Shown here: positions 1-8,459 of the stretch, piece after piece
Layout: every line of letters starts with the position of its first letter
Position numbering within the stretch: the first letter of the stretch is position 1
NCBI RefSeq assembly: GCF_017312725.1
Contig: NZ_BOPO01000126.1
Span: 1 to 45,269 of the forward strand
From: Actinocatenispora comari
GTDB taxonomy: Bacteria > Actinomycetota > Actinomycetes > Mycobacteriales > Micromonosporaceae
DNA: 45,269 nucleotides
Direction of reading: 5' to 3'
Notes under the pieces: model-generated
Told to the model about the DNA's origin: nothing
Database searches by the model: none
Seen by the model: only the letters and a program-made list of their open reading frames with translations
Translations under genes and position numbers: made by a program

Positions 1-50
1 CGCCGGCCGCGCGATCCGTGGCCCCGCAGCCGCCGGCCGCGCGATCCGTG
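1..50 (+). repeat. 30-bp tandem repeat coding for a ten-residue Pro/Ala repeat
   Basis: A 20-bp segment at 1-20 recurs exactly at 31-50, with a period of 30 bp, in frame with the membrane protein gene. A third, decayed unit follows from about 61. It encodes PAARSVAPQP, PAARSVPPQS and then PAAQLPVSAP. More copies may lie to the left of the window. Confidence 0.8.
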
Positions 51-962
51 CCGCCGCAGTCGCCGGCGGCGCAACTCCCGGTTTCGGCACCGCGGCGTGG
101 TTCTGCCGGCGGTGACCGGGCCGGTACGCCGGAGACCGCGGCGACCCGACGGATGCCGACGCCGCCGGGATCGAGCGGGCGGTCGGCGAACGGCGGCGCC
201 GGCCGGGCGTACCTGAGCAAGCGCGGCCGGACCCGCCAGGCGGTGCTGGCCGGGGTGCTGGTGCTGCTGCTGGCCGGCGGCGGGCTCGCCGCCTGGTACG
301 GCTTCCAGCGCGCCACCGCGTCCGACGGCGGCGGGGGCGGTGGCGGACCCACGTCGTCGCCGTCGGCGAGCGACGGGCGGCCCGGGTTCGTCCCGGCGAG
401 CTGGCAGGTGGCGGTGCGCTCGCTGGACGCGCAGAACGGCTGGCACGACAACACCGGCACGTCCGGCTCGTGCCACCTCGACGGCGGCGAGCTGACCGCC
501 ACCCGCACCCGGGACGACGACTCCGGTACCGGCATGTTCAGCTGCGGTGGCGCCCAGACCCACTACCGGAACGTGGCGCTGGACGCCACGGTGCAGGTCG
601 ACGCCGGTTGCGCCGGGATCTGGCTGCGCACCGGCGACGTGCACGGGTACTTCGTCGAGGTCTGCTCGGACTCGATCACGCTGCACCGGGTCAAGGACAC
701 CGATCCGTCCGACCGCACCGCCCTGCACAGCTGGCCGCTGAGCACGTCGGCGTCCGACGGCCCGATCGAGGTCGGCGTGCTCGCCGTCAACGACAGCATC
801 TCCGTGTACGTGGACCGCAAGCAGCTCGGCGGTCCGGTCACCGACGACACGGACGACAAGGTCACCACCGGCCGGCTCGATCTCGGCGTGTTCGCCCCCG
901 ACCAGAGCGCCACCGCGATCTTCACCGACGCCGAAGCCTGGCACCCCGCCAACTCCGGCTGA
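3..962 (+). CDS. Single-pass membrane protein with extracellular beta-rich domain, 5' end outside window
   Basis: The frame is open to the left window edge, so the gene starts upstream; the GTG at 18 is only an internal codon candidate. Visible order: a Pro/Ala-rich low-complexity stretch with a ten-residue repeat (PAARSVxPQ), a basic segment (SKRGRTRQ), one hydrophobic helix (AVLAGVLVLLLAGGGLAAW), a Gly/Ser/Pro linker, then about 200 residues of beta-rich sequence with conserved Cys and Trp residues. The end resembles extracellular sensor or LamG-like domains attached to actinobacterial Ser/Thr kinases or secreted-substrate proteins, but no kinase core lies within the window. Orientation is cytoplasmic N-terminus and extracellular C-terminus by the positive-inside rule. 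It converges with the exporter gene at 1041. Function is not assigned. Confidence 0.75.
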   Translation, partial: PAARSVAPQPPAARSVPPQSPAAQLPVSAPRRGSAGGDRAGTPETAATRRMPTPPGSSGRSANGGAGRAYLSKRGRTRQAVLAGVLVLLLAGGGLAAWYGFQRATASDGGGGGGGPTSSPSASDGRPGFVPASWQVAVRSLDAQNGWHDNTGTSGSCHLDGGELTATRTRDDDSGTGMFSCGGAQTHYRNVALDATVQVDAGCAGIWLRTGDVHGYFVEVCSDSITLHRVKDTDPSDRTALHSWPLSTSASDGPIEVGVLAVNDSISVYVDRKQLGGPVTDDTDDKVTTGRLDLGVFAPDQSATAIFTDAEAWHPANSG

Positions 963-1040
963 CCCCGGCTCCGCCCCGAGGTGGCCCTGTGCCGCCAACC
1001 CGACTGCGGAGGCACGGCCTTCGTCGACGGAGGCGCGGCG

Positions 1041-2477
1041 TCAGCGCGGCTGCGGGAGGCGGCGGCCCAGGGCGGCGATGAGGGCGCAGGCGGCGAGCTG
1101 GGCGGCCAGTACGGCGGCCATCCCGTGCGCCGCACCAGCGCCGCCACCGGAGCCGGCGACCGTGGCGTAGAGGCTGCCGAGCAGGGCGGTACCGAGGGCG
1201 ATGGCGGTCTGCTGGGTGGTGGTGAGGATGCCGCTGCCGGCGCCGGCCCGGTCGGCGGGTACCTCGGCGAGCACGATCCGGAAGATGGACAGCGCGGCCA
1301 CCGCCTGCCCGGCGCCGGCGACCACCAGCGGCACGATCAGCAGCAGCGGCGCCCGATCCGACCAGCCGAACAGCACGACCGGGATCATCGCCGCGACGCC
1401 GAGCCCCTGTACCGCCACGCCGAGCGGCAACGCGCGCCGGCCGAACCGGCCGATCAGCCGCGGGCTGAGCATCGAGAAGGCGAAGAACGACACGGCGAGC
1501 GGGCTGATCGCGAGGCCGGCGCCGAGCGGGCCGAGCCCGAGTCCCTGCTGCATGGCCAGGGCGTAGACGAACATGAAGCCGCCGAAGCCGACGAAGAACG
1601 GGACCGCGGCGAGCAGCCCGCCGCGTACCCCGGTCAACCGCAGCAGCGACGGGGGCAGCAGCGGCAGCCGGCCGGACCGTTCGATCCGCCGCTCGGTCAG
1701 GAAGAAGGCGACGGCGGCGACGGGCGCCACGGCGAACAGCGCGAGCAGCCAGCCGGGCCAGCCGAGCGCGCCGCCCTCGGTCAGCGGTACCAGCACGGCG
1801 GCGACGGTGACCGCGAGCAGCACCGTACCGGCGAGGTCGGCGCGGGTCGGCCGGTCGGACCGGGTCGCCGGGACGGTCCGCACCGCGAGCAGCAGTGCGG
1901 TGAGCCCGATCGGCACGTTGATCAGGAAGATCGGCCGCCAGCCGGTGTCGGCGACGTTCGCGGCGAGCAGCAGCCCGCCGCCGACCTGGCCGATCAGGCT
2001 GGCGATACCGGAGGTGGCGCCGAAGCGGCCGATCGCCCGGGCCCGGCGGGTCCCGGTGGTGGTGGCCTGGATGGTGGCGAGCACCTGCGGCAGCATCAGC
2101 GCGCCGGCCGCGCCCTGCGCGATCCGGGCCACGATCAGCGTCGCGACGTTCGGGGCGAGGCCGCAGACCAGCGAGGTCAGGGTGAACGCGGCGAGCCCGG
2201 TGAGGAACAGCCGGCGGCGGCCGAACGCGTCGCCGAGCCGGCCGCCGAGCACCAGCAGCAGCGCGTAGCTGATGCCGTAGCCGGCGACGATCATCTCCAG
2301 GGTGGCGGTGGAGGCGTGCAGGTCCCGGTCGATGGTGGGCAGTGCCACGTTGACGACCATGAAGTCGATCGGGGCCAGCGCGGCGCCGATCAGCAGGGTG
2401 GTCAGACCGGCGGCGGTCAGCCCGCCGGGTGTCGCGCGCCGCTGCCGGGTGGGCCGGGTGGCGAGGGTGTTGGTCAT
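1041..2477 (-). CDS. DHA2-type MFS drug exporter
   Basis: About 478 residues with the 14-helix pattern of the DHA2 drug:H+ antiporter branch (QacA/EmrB type). The first helix carries LAPIDFMVVNVALPTIDRDL, which contains the DHA2 motif D1. The loop between helices 2 and 3 carries GGRLGDAFGRRR (MFS motif A). Motif C-like GASSGI is replaced by GATSGIASLIGQ. The ATG at 2477 was chosen because it places this first helix at the expected distance; the frame stays open further upstream but only as a shadow of the divergent gene. It is divergent from the XRE-type regulator at 2580, with a shared 100-bp intergenic region holding a palindrome and repeated CTGGTA boxes, so control by that regulator is likely. 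The substrate cannot be inferred. Confidence 0.9.
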   Translation of the reverse strand: MTNTLATRPTRQRRATPGGLTAAGLTTLLIGAALAPIDFMVVNVALPTIDRDLHASTATLEMIVAGYGISYALLLVLGGRLGDAFGRRRLFLTGLAAFTLTSLVCGLAPNVATLIVARIAQGAAGALMLPQVLATIQATTTGTRRARAIGRFGATSGIASLIGQVGGGLLLAANVADTGWRPIFLINVPIGLTALLLAVRTVPATRSDRPTRADLAGTVLLAVTVAAVLVPLTEGGALGWPGWLLALFAVAPVAAVAFFLTERRIERSGRLPLLPPSLLRLTGVRGGLLAAVPFFVGFGGFMFVYALAMQQGLGLGPLGAGLAISPLAVSFFAFSMLSPRLIGRFGRRALPLGVAVQGLGVAAMIPVVLFGWSDRAPLLLIVPLVVAGAGQAVAALSIFRIVLAEVPADRAGAGSGILTTTQQTAIALGTALLGSLYATVAGSGGGAGAAHGMAAVLAAQLAACALIAALGRRLPQPR

Positions 2478-2502
2478 GACCACCACGCTCCGCCGGCGCC
2501 CA

Positions 2503-2548
2503 ACCTGGTACCAGAGTGTGTTTATCCGGGTATCGGCACTACCTGGTA
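2503..2548. promoter_or_regulatory. Candidate operator between MFS exporter and XRE regulator
   Basis: ACCTGGTA occurs at 2503-2510 and again at 2541-2548, 38 bp apart. The first copy sits in a perfect 10-bp palindrome, CTGGTACCAG, at 2505-2514. The region lies between the two divergent starts (2477 and 2580) and includes the only AT-richer stretch, GTGTTTAT, a plausible -10 zone. Binding by the adjacent regulator is inference. Confidence 0.45.
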
Positions 2549-2579
2549 ACGGGCTGGTGGGCGCGGCACAGTGGGGAGC

Positions 2580-3461
2580 ATGGCAGAGCTGGTGGGCACG
2601 GACACCCGGAGCACGGCCGCGGTGCGCCGGCGCGAGCTGTCCGATTTCCTGCGTACCCGGCGGGAACGTCTGGTCCCGGCCCAGGTGGGGTTGCCGCCCG
2701 GCCGGCGCCGCCGCACCCCCGGGCTGCGCCGGGAGGAGGTCGCGCAGCTCGCCGGCGTCGGGGTCACCTGGTACACGTGGCTGGAGCAGGGACGTGACAT
2801 CCAGCCGTCGCGGCAGGTGCTGGAGGCGGTCGCCCGGACGCTGCGGCTGGATCCGCACGAGCGGTCGCACCTGTTCCGGCTGGCGAACGTGCCGGCGCCG
2901 GAGGTGACGAAGGACTGCGCCGCGGTGCCGCCGGAGATCCAGCTGATGCTCACCCAGCTGGAGCCGTTCCCGGCGTGCGTGAAGAACGCCCGCAGCGACA
3001 TCCTGGCCTACAACCGGACCTACGACCGGATGCTGGGCGGGCTGTCCGCGGTGCCGGTGGAGCGGCGGAACACCACGCTGCTGCTGTTCACCGATCCGGG
3101 GCTGCGGGAACGCAGCGTCGACTGGGAGACGAAGGCACCGATGCTGGTGGCGCAGTTCCGCGCGGCGATGTCCCGGCACGTCGGCGAACCGGCGTGGAAG
3201 GAGCTGCTGCGCACGCTGCAGCGGGAGTCCCCGGAGTTCGCCGAGCTGTGGACCCGGCACGACGTGCGGGAGCCGGAGAACCTGACCAAGGAGTTCCTGG
3301 CCACCGACGTCGGCCTGATCCGGCTGCGGTACACGCACCTCTGGTTCGGCCCGCGCAGCGAGACGCTGCTGACCACCTACACCCCCGCCGACCCGGAGAC
3401 CGCGGTCCGGCTGGAGCGGCTGTACGAGTCCGCGGTCGACGCCGCGGTCCCGCGAACCTGA
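2580..3461 (+). CDS. XRE-type regulator with MmyB-like ligand-binding domain
   Basis: About 293 residues. An N-terminal helix-turn-helix spans roughly residues 12-80, with the family signature RRTPGLRREEVAQLAGVGVT followed by WYTWLEQGRDIQPS. The C-terminal 180 residues match the MmyB-type ligand-binding domain common in actinomycetes (NTTLLLFTDPGLRE, VAQFRAA, ELWTRHDV). The ATG at 2580 has GGGGAG almost touching it. An in-frame GTG at 2571 is an alternative that has no better ribosome binding site. It is divergent from the DHA2 exporter, a common local-regulator arrangement. The ligand is unknown. Confidence 0.9.
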   Translation: MAELVGTDTRSTAAVRRRELSDFLRTRRERLVPAQVGLPPGRRRRTPGLRREEVAQLAGVGVTWYTWLEQGRDIQPSRQVLEAVARTLRLDPHERSHLFRLANVPAPEVTKDCAAVPPEIQLMLTQLEPFPACVKNARSDILAYNRTYDRMLGGLSAVPVERRNTTLLLFTDPGLRERSVDWETKAPMLVAQFRAAMSRHVGEPAWKELLRTLQRESPEFAELWTRHDVREPENLTKEFLATDVGLIRLRYTHLWFGPRSETLLTTYTPADPETAVRLERLYESAVDAAVPRT

Positions 3462-3489
3462 GAGCTGGCCCACAGCAAGACTGATTTTG

Positions 3490-3501
3490 TTAGCTAAGTA
3501 A
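3490..3501. promoter_or_regulatory. TTAGCTAA palindrome abutting the MFS start codon
   Basis: The 8-bp palindrome TTAGCTAA at 3490-3497 plus a trailing GTAA forms TTAGCTAAGTAA, immediately in front of the ATG at 3502. This AT-rich box stands out in a GC-rich region and resembles MarR-type half-sites (TTAGC). No Shine-Dalgarno sequence fits between it and the ATG, so a leaderless transcript or a later start is possible. Confidence 0.4.
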
Positions 3502-4830
3502 ATGACTTCTGCGCCAGAATGGAGGCTGGCGTGGAAGGTGGGTGCGGCAGGAGTGGTTGCAGGGTTCGGCACGTGGGCCGGTGGCACGTTCCGTTCGCTG
3601 CGCGTCCGCAACTACCGGCTCTTCGCGACCGGCCAGATCGTCTCCAACACCGGTACCTGGATGCAGCGCATCGCGCAGGACTGGCTGGTGCTGAGCCTGA
3701 CCAACTCGTCCACCGCGGTCGGCGTCACCACGGCACTGCAGTTCCTGCCGATGTTGCTGTTCGGGCTGTGGGGCGGCGTGCTCGCCGACCGCTATCCCAA
3801 GCGCCGCACGCTGATCTTCACCCAGTCGGTGATGGGATTGCTCGCCGCGGCGCTCGCGGTGCTCACCCTCACCGGCACCGTCCGCGTCTGGTACGTGTAC
3901 CTGATCGCGCTGCTGCTCGGGTTCGCCACCGTGGTGGACAACCCGACCCGGCAGTCGTTCGTCACCGAGATGGTCGGCGAGAAGGACCTGCGCAACGCGG
4001 TGTCGCTCAACTCGGCGATCTTCCAGTCGGCCCGGCTGATCGGCCCCGCGGTCGCCGGCATCCTGATCAACGCGGTCGGCGCCGGCTGGGCGTTCGGGCT
4101 CAACGCGCTCAGCTTCGGCGGCGTACTCACCGGGCTGGTCCTGATGCGACCGCACGAGCTGTTCCCGGCGCCGCGCATCGCCCGCGCCAAGGGGCAGCTG
4201 CGGGAGGGGTTGCGCTACATCGCCGGCCGCAAGGAGCTGATCTGGCCGATCGTGCTGGTCGGGTTCGTCGGCACGTTCGGGTACAACTGGGCGATCGTGC
4301 TGTCCGCCTTCGCGAAGAACGTGTTCCATCACGGCGCCGGCACGTACGGGCTGTTCAACACGCTGATGGCGCTCGGCTCGCTGGTCGGCGCGCTGCTCGC
4401 GGCCCGCCGCACCACCACCCGGCTGCGGCTGCTGGTGCTCGCCGCGGTCGGGTTCGGCGCGCTGGAGATCGTCGCCGCGCTGGCCCCGTGGTTCGCCGTC
4501 TTCGCGCCGCTGCTGCTGGTGATCGGGCTGGTGGGGATGACGTTCAACAACGCCGCCAACACCACCGTGCAGCTGGCCGCGGCACCGGAGATGCGCGGCC
4601 GGGTGATGGGCGTGTACATGCTGGTGTTCACCGGCGGCACCCCGATCGGCGGCCCGCTGATCGGCTGGATCACCGAGACCTACGGCGCGCGCGTCGGCCT
4701 GGTCGTCGGTGGCGGCGTGGCCGCGCTCGCCGCGGCGGCCGTCGGCGGCATCCTCTACCGCACCCGGCGCGCGGCGCCGCCGGCCCGGCTCCCGGACGCG
4801 GTCGAGGCGCCGGCCGCGCACCGCGCCTGA
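3502..4830 (+). CDS. MFS exporter, EntS/MFS_3-like
   Basis: About 442 residues with 12 predicted helices. The segment FRSLRVRNYRLFATGQIVSN followed by GTWMQRIAQDWLVL is the hallmark start of the actinobacterial MFS_3/EntS-like exporters. GGVLADRYPKRR is motif A, and DNPTRQSFVTEMV is also typical. The first 28 residues (to TWAGG) precede the conserved part and the ATG at 3502 lacks a ribosome binding site; in-frame GTGs at 3538 and 3553 are alternatives. The gene follows the XRE regulator by 40 bp in the same direction but has its own AT-rich box, so it may be regulated separately. Substrate unknown. Confidence 0.88.
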   Translation: MTSAPEWRLAWKVGAAGVVAGFGTWAGGTFRSLRVRNYRLFATGQIVSNTGTWMQRIAQDWLVLSLTNSSTAVGVTTALQFLPMLLFGLWGGVLADRYPKRRTLIFTQSVMGLLAAALAVLTLTGTVRVWYVYLIALLLGFATVVDNPTRQSFVTEMVGEKDLRNAVSLNSAIFQSARLIGPAVAGILINAVGAGWAFGLNALSFGGVLTGLVLMRPHELFPAPRIARAKGQLREGLRYIAGRKELIWPIVLVGFVGTFGYNWAIVLSAFAKNVFHHGAGTYGLFNTLMALGSLVGALLAARRTTTRLRLLVLAAVGFGALEIVAALAPWFAVFAPLLLVIGLVGMTFNNAANTTVQLAAAPEMRGRVMGVYMLVFTGGTPIGGPLIGWITETYGARVGLVVGGGVAALAAAAVGGILYRTRRAAPPARLPDAVEAPAAHRA

Positions 4831-4860
4831 TCCGACCCGCCGGCTCCCGTCGGCCGCGCA

Positions 4861-4912
4861 CCGGGCCCGATCCCGCTCAGCCCTGCCGGCCGGGCCCGAT
4901 CCCGCTCAGCCC
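4861..4912. repeat. 29-bp tandem duplication over the AraC gene stop codon
   Basis: The segment beginning CCGGGCCCGATCCCGCTCAG at 4861 is repeated from 4890, a period of 29 bp with one difference. The stop codon of the minus-strand AraC gene (4906-4908) lies in the second copy. It sits between two convergent genes and may also help termination. Confidence 0.75.
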
Positions 4913-5730
4913 GGCCGGCCGGGCGCGGTGTGGGCCTCCCCCGGTTCGGCTGCTCCGGCCGGCGGGGTCAGCAGCCGGCGCAGCGCGGTCGGCGTGTGCC
5001 CCAGCTGCGCCCGGACCGTCCGGGTCAGGTGCGCCTGGTCGGCGAAGCCGAGCCGGGCGGCGAGGCCGGCCAGGTCGCACTCGCCCGCGCCGAGCCGCTC
5101 CAGCGCCCGACCGACCCGCACCCGGTTCCGGTAGCGGGTCAGCGACACGCCCATCCGGGCCGAGAACCCCCGGCTCAGACGGTACGGCGAGACCCGCAGC
5201 AGGGCGGCCAGCGAGCACAGCCGCGCCGCCTCCGGCGCGTCGTCCAGGACCGCCGCCCGGGCCGCCGCCACCAGCGCCTCGTCCCGCACCCCCGGCCGCG
5301 GCGCCGGATGCCCCGCCGCGACCGCGACGAGGCCCAGCAGCTCCTCGACCAGCGCGTAGTCGACATCGCCGCCGCGCGCCGCGACCAGCAGCCGCCGGTG
5401 CGCCAGCTCGACCCGGGCGTCGACGTACACCGAACGGCCGGCGACCCGGCCGTCCCACAGCCCGGCGGCGAACGTCACCGAGGTGCACGCATCACCGCCG
5501 GCCGGGTGCGCGAACCGCTCCTCCTCGTGCGGCGCGCCCAGATAGCCGACGGTGCGGTCGAGATCGGCGGCGGTGCCGTCGGCCGCCCGGCGGAACCGGC
5601 CGCGGCGCACCAGCACCAGCCGGTGGTCGCCCCGGGCCGCCGGCGGTGTCCAGCGCACCTGCTCGTCCCGGCAGGTCACCGCGGTCACGGCGAACTCGGC
5701 CCGGGCAGCGAGGGTCACGGTGGCCAGCAC
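4906..5730 (-). CDS. AraC-family transcriptional regulator
   Basis: About 274 residues. The N-terminal 150 residues form a cupin-like effector domain (RGDHRLVLVRRGRFRR, YLGAPHEEERFAHP). The C-terminal pair of helix-turn-helix motifs spans roughly residues 165-255: LAALLRVSPYRLSRGFSARM, then LAGLAARLGFADQAHLTRTV ending in LGHTPTALRR. This is the standard AraC/XylS layout. It is divergent from the VOC/SRPBCC pair at 5870-6672, and the 139-bp intergenic region holds a perfect 12-bp inverted repeat. Control of the VOC pair is therefore likely but inferred. The C-terminal tail and stop lie in a 29-bp duplication. Confidence 0.9.
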   Translation of the reverse strand: MLATVTLAARAEFAVTAVTCRDEQVRWTPPAARGDHRLVLVRRGRFRRAADGTAADLDRTVGYLGAPHEEERFAHPAGGDACTSVTFAAGLWDGRVAGRSVYVDARVELAHRRLLVAARGGDVDYALVEELLGLVAVAAGHPAPRPGVRDEALVAAARAAVLDDAPEAARLCSLAALLRVSPYRLSRGFSARMGVSLTRYRNRVRVGRALERLGAGECDLAGLAARLGFADQAHLTRTVRAQLGHTPTALRRLLTPPAGAAEPGEAHTAPGRPG

Positions 5731-5814
5731 GCGCCGAACCGTACGCCGGGGGTACGACGGCGGCGCGCCGCAAGGATGTTCAAGACGCCGCCGGGACGTC
5801 GACCGGATGCTGGG

Positions 5815-5844
5815 GCGTGTCCTCGGCCAGTTCCGAGGACACGC
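5815..5844. promoter_or_regulatory. Perfect 12-bp inverted repeat upstream of VOC gene
   Basis: GCGTGTCCTCGG (5815-5826) and its exact reverse complement (5833-5844) flank a 6-nt spacer. The repeat ends 25 bp before the VOC start codon, in the untranslated region between the divergent AraC and VOC genes. It may be an operator or a 5'-leader hairpin that affects ribosome access. It has no T-tract, so it is unlikely to be a terminator. Confidence 0.6.
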
Positions 5845-5869
5845 ACGAGATCACCCGAGGGAGCAACCC

Positions 5870-6226
5870 ATGTCAGTCCAGGCAACGCCCACCGCGATCA
5901 TCCTCGACTGCGCCGACCCGAAGGGGTTGGCCGAGTTCTACCGGAACGCGACCGGATGGCGGATCACCGACAGCGACGCCGATTCGGCCTACCTGGGCGA
6001 GGGGCCGGTGCAGCTCGCGTTCCAGCGGGTCGACGGCTACCAGGGGCCCGGCTGGCCGGACGCCGGCAAGCACGCGCATCTGGACTTCGCGGTCGCCGAC
6101 GTGGCCGCCGCGGTCACCGAACTGCTCGCCCTCGGCGCCACGAAGCCGGACTTCCAGCCCGGCGGCGACCAGTGGACGGTACTCACCGACCCCGAGGGCC
6201 ACCCGTTCTGCCTCGCCACCGCCTGA
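5870..6226 (+). CDS. VOC (glyoxalase/bleomycin-resistance fold) protein
   Basis: About 118 residues, one vicinal-oxygen-chelate domain: DCADPKGLAEFYRNATGWRI at the start of the first beta-alpha-beta unit, KHAHLDFAVADVAAAVTEL in the second, and TVLTDPEGHPFCL at the end, where Glu and His positions would bind metal or shape the pocket. The ATG at 5870 has GAGGGAG at a proper distance; the longer open frame upstream is a shadow. It is followed after 14 bp by the SRPBCC gene, so the two are likely one transcript under the divergent AraC regulator. Single-domain VOC proteins of this type work as dimers. Substrate not predictable. Confidence 0.88.
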   Translation: MSVQATPTAIILDCADPKGLAEFYRNATGWRITDSDADSAYLGEGPVQLAFQRVDGYQGPGWPDAGKHAHLDFAVADVAAAVTELLALGATKPDFQPGGDQWTVLTDPEGHPFCLATA

Positions 6227-6240
6227 CCAGGGAGTACCGA

Positions 6241-6672
6241 ATGGCCGCCATCCATCAGGAGTTCGTCGTCGACGCCCGTCCCGAGGCCGTCTGGGACGTC
6301 CTCGCCGACTACGGCGCGGTGCACCGCCGCCTCGCGCCGGGCTTCGTGATCGACACGCAGCTGCACGACGACACCCGCACCGTCACGTTCGCCGACGGAA
6401 CCATCGTGTACGAGCGGCTCGTCGATCTCGACGCGGCGAGCCGCCGGGTCGCGTACACCGTCGTCGGCGGCAGCCTGCATCCGTCGCACCACCATGCCTG
6501 GATGCAGGCGGTCCCCGAGGCGGACGGAACGACCCGGTTCGTCTGGCACACCGACGTCATCCCGGCCGAGCTCGCCGGCCCGATCGCCGAGTTCGTCGAG
6601 CGCGGCTCGGCAGTGATCCAGGCCGCGCTGTCCGCCGCCGGTACCGTGGGGCAGGCGCACGGGTCGAGCTGA
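6241..6672 (+). CDS. SRPBCC-fold (polyketide cyclase/START-like) protein
   Basis: About 143 residues covering one SRPBCC domain: HQEFVVDARPEAVWDVLADY at the first strand and helix, VTFADGTIVYERLVDLDAAS and VAYTVVGGSLHPSHHHAWMQ in the sheet, and a long C-terminal helix (GPIAEFVERGSAVIQAAL). Proteins of this fold bind hydrophobic ligands; few have known reactions. It lies 14 bp after the VOC gene in a probable two-gene operon opposite the AraC regulator. The start has GGGAG 8 bp upstream. Confidence 0.88.
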   Translation: MAAIHQEFVVDARPEAVWDVLADYGAVHRRLAPGFVIDTQLHDDTRTVTFADGTIVYERLVDLDAASRRVAYTVVGGSLHPSHHHAWMQAVPEADGTTRFVWHTDVIPAELAGPIAEFVERGSAVIQAALSAAGTVGQAHGSS

Positions 6673-6737
6673 CCGCGGCGTGGGTCAGCGGGTTCGACAC
6701 GGTCGCGTCGAACCCGCCGGCCGCTACCCGTCGCCGG

Positions 6738-7562
6738 TCAGGAGGCCGGGACGGCAGGCTGGTCCAGCAGGAAGCCGGCGAGCTTCGCGACGAAACCCGC
6801 CGGATCCTCGGCCGGCGCGCCGTGCCCGGCGTCGATCTCCGCGTACCGGGCGTGCGCGATCCCGGCGAGCAGCGCCTGCTGCTGCTCCGGCGGGATGATC
6901 TGGTCGTGCGCGCTGGCCAGCACCAGGGTCGGCGCGGTGATCGCGGACAGCTCGGCGGTGAGGTCGACGGTCAGGTCCACCTCGGTCTGCCGGTCGGTGC
7001 CCGGCGCGAGGCCGGCCGCGAACTCGGCGAGTACCAGCGCGTACTGCTCCGGCGTCACCGACCGCCAGAACCCCGGGCCGAGCGCGGTGAGCAGCAGCAG
7101 CTCGCAGAACAGCGTGCTGCCGTGCGCGGCGTCGAGCCGCAACAGGGTCAGCCAGTACCGCAGTTCGATCGCCATCCGGGTGGTGGTGCGCACCCAGCCG
7201 GCGTGCAGGGCGAGCGACCGGACCCGGTCCGGGTGGGTCGCGGCGAGCCGGGTGGCCACCGCCGCACCGAGCGAGTGGCCGACCAGGTGGAAGTCGACCA
7301 GCCCGGCGTGGTCGGCCGCGGCCAGGACCTCGTCGGCCAGGTCGGCGAGGCCGACCGGACCACCGTGGTCGGTGGTGGCGCCGGACCCGGCGTAGTCCGG
7401 CGCCACGATGGTGAACCGGCCGGCGAGGTGGTCGATCAGCGGCTGCCACTGGCGCCGGTCGGCGCCGGTACCGTGCACCAGGACCAGGCCCGGCCCGGTA
7501 CCGGTGATGTCGTAGCCGACGCTGGCGGGCCGGCCGCCGATCATGGTCGGGGCGTGGGGCAT
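6738..7562 (-). CDS. Alpha/beta hydrolase
   Basis: About 274 residues with the alpha/beta-hydrolase fold. Visible motifs: the oxyanion HGTG (LVLVHGTGADRRQW), the nucleophile elbow GHSLG (catalytic Ser), an acid in ASAHDQIIPPE, and the catalytic His in IDAGHGAPAEDP. These make a complete Ser-Asp-His triad. It is 25 bp downstream of another hydrolase gene on the same strand, with no hairpin between, so the two are probably co-transcribed. Their sequences differ enough that they look like distinct family members rather than a recent duplication. Substrate unknown. Confidence 0.9.
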   Translation of the reverse strand: MPHAPTMIGGRPASVGYDITGTGPGLVLVHGTGADRRQWQPLIDHLAGRFTIVAPDYAGSGATTDHGGPVGLADLADEVLAAADHAGLVDFHLVGHSLGAAVATRLAATHPDRVRSLALHAGWVRTTTRMAIELRYWLTLLRLDAAHGSTLFCELLLLTALGPGFWRSVTPEQYALVLAEFAAGLAPGTDRQTEVDLTVDLTAELSAITAPTLVLASAHDQIIPPEQQQALLAGIAHARYAEIDAGHGAPAEDPAGFVAKLAGFLLDQPAVPAS

Positions 7563-7587
7563 CGCGGTTCTCCGTTCCCGGTGACGT

Positions 7588-8367
7588 TCAGACGGTGGCG
7601 AGCATCCGGTCCAGCACGACGCGCAGCGCCGCGTTGAACTCGGCCGGGCGTTCCTGGTGCGGCAGGTGGCCGGCGCCGGGGATCACCGTGACGGTGGCCC
7701 CGGGGGTACGGGCGGCGCAGGCCTCGGCCACCGCGACCGGCGTCTCGGTGTCCAGCTCGCCGTGCAGGTAGTGGATCCGTACCTGCAGGTCGGGCAGCAC
7801 CGGCCGCGGGTCGTACGTGGCGAACTGGGCGAACTGGGCGTCGGCGAAGGTGCCGGAGTCGAGGATCTGCCGCACCGTCCAGTCGATCAGCGCCCGGGAC
7901 GTGCCCGGCGCGTACCAGTGGGCGACCCAGGACGCGACGAAACCGGCGCGGTCGCCCCGGATCGCGGACATGATCGCGGGCAGGTCCATGCCCTGCGCGG
8001 GCCAGTACCCGGGGCTGTCGACCGAGACGACGCCGCCGACCAGGTCGGGGCGGCGCAGCGCCAGTTCGGTGGCGAACGCGCCGCCCATCGAGGAGCCGAC
8101 GACGACCGGCCGGGTCAGGCCCAGGGCGCCGATCAGTCCGATCAGGTCGCCGACCACGCCGTCGATGTCGTTGCCGGTGGCGGGCCGGTCGGACCGGCCG
8201 CAGCCGCGCCAGTCGGGTACGACCACCCGGTGGTCGGCAGCGAACTCGGGGACCTGCGCGCCCCACACCCGGCCGCTGGTACCCCAGCCGTGCAGGAACA
8301 GGATCGGCGCGCCGGCACCGGCGTCCTCGTAGTAGAGCGTGGTGTCTTCGACGGTCAGGTACGGCAT
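7588..8367 (-). CDS. Alpha/beta hydrolase (esterase/haloperoxidase-like)
   Basis: About 259 residues. Motifs: LFLHGWGTSGRVW (oxyanion hole), DWRGCGRSDRP, the nucleophile elbow GSSMGG with catalytic Ser, an acid in HGELDTETPV, and His in PGAGHLPHQERP. The pattern fits non-haem haloperoxidase-like or ester hydrolases. The ATG at 8367 was chosen over an upstream open frame because it is preceded by a very strong GGAGGAGGAG ribosome binding site. It is divergent from the LysR gene at 8493, the usual arrangement in which the LysR protein controls the divergent enzyme gene, and is followed by a second hydrolase. Confidence 0.9.
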   Translation of the reverse strand: MPYLTVEDTTLYYEDAGAGAPILFLHGWGTSGRVWGAQVPEFAADHRVVVPDWRGCGRSDRPATGNDIDGVVGDLIGLIGALGLTRPVVVGSSMGGAFATELALRRPDLVGGVVSVDSPGYWPAQGMDLPAIMSAIRGDRAGFVASWVAHWYAPGTSRALIDWTVRQILDSGTFADAQFAQFATYDPRPVLPDLQVRIHYLHGELDTETPVAVAEACAARTPGATVTVIPGAGHLPHQERPAEFNAALRVVLDRMLATV

Positions 8368-8459
8368 CTCGGCTCCTCCTCCTTCGATGAGCTCACCCCG
8401 TTCGGTGAAGCCAGCCAACCGCCGACGACGCCGGCGATCAACGCGTGACCTGCGACTAC

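Noticed and set aside
3519-7637. Very long plus-strand open frame (1372 codons) across several genes
   Set aside because: Its translation is Arg/Ala/Pro-rich low complexity typical of a high-GC shadow frame, and it runs across genes on both strands with recognisable families.
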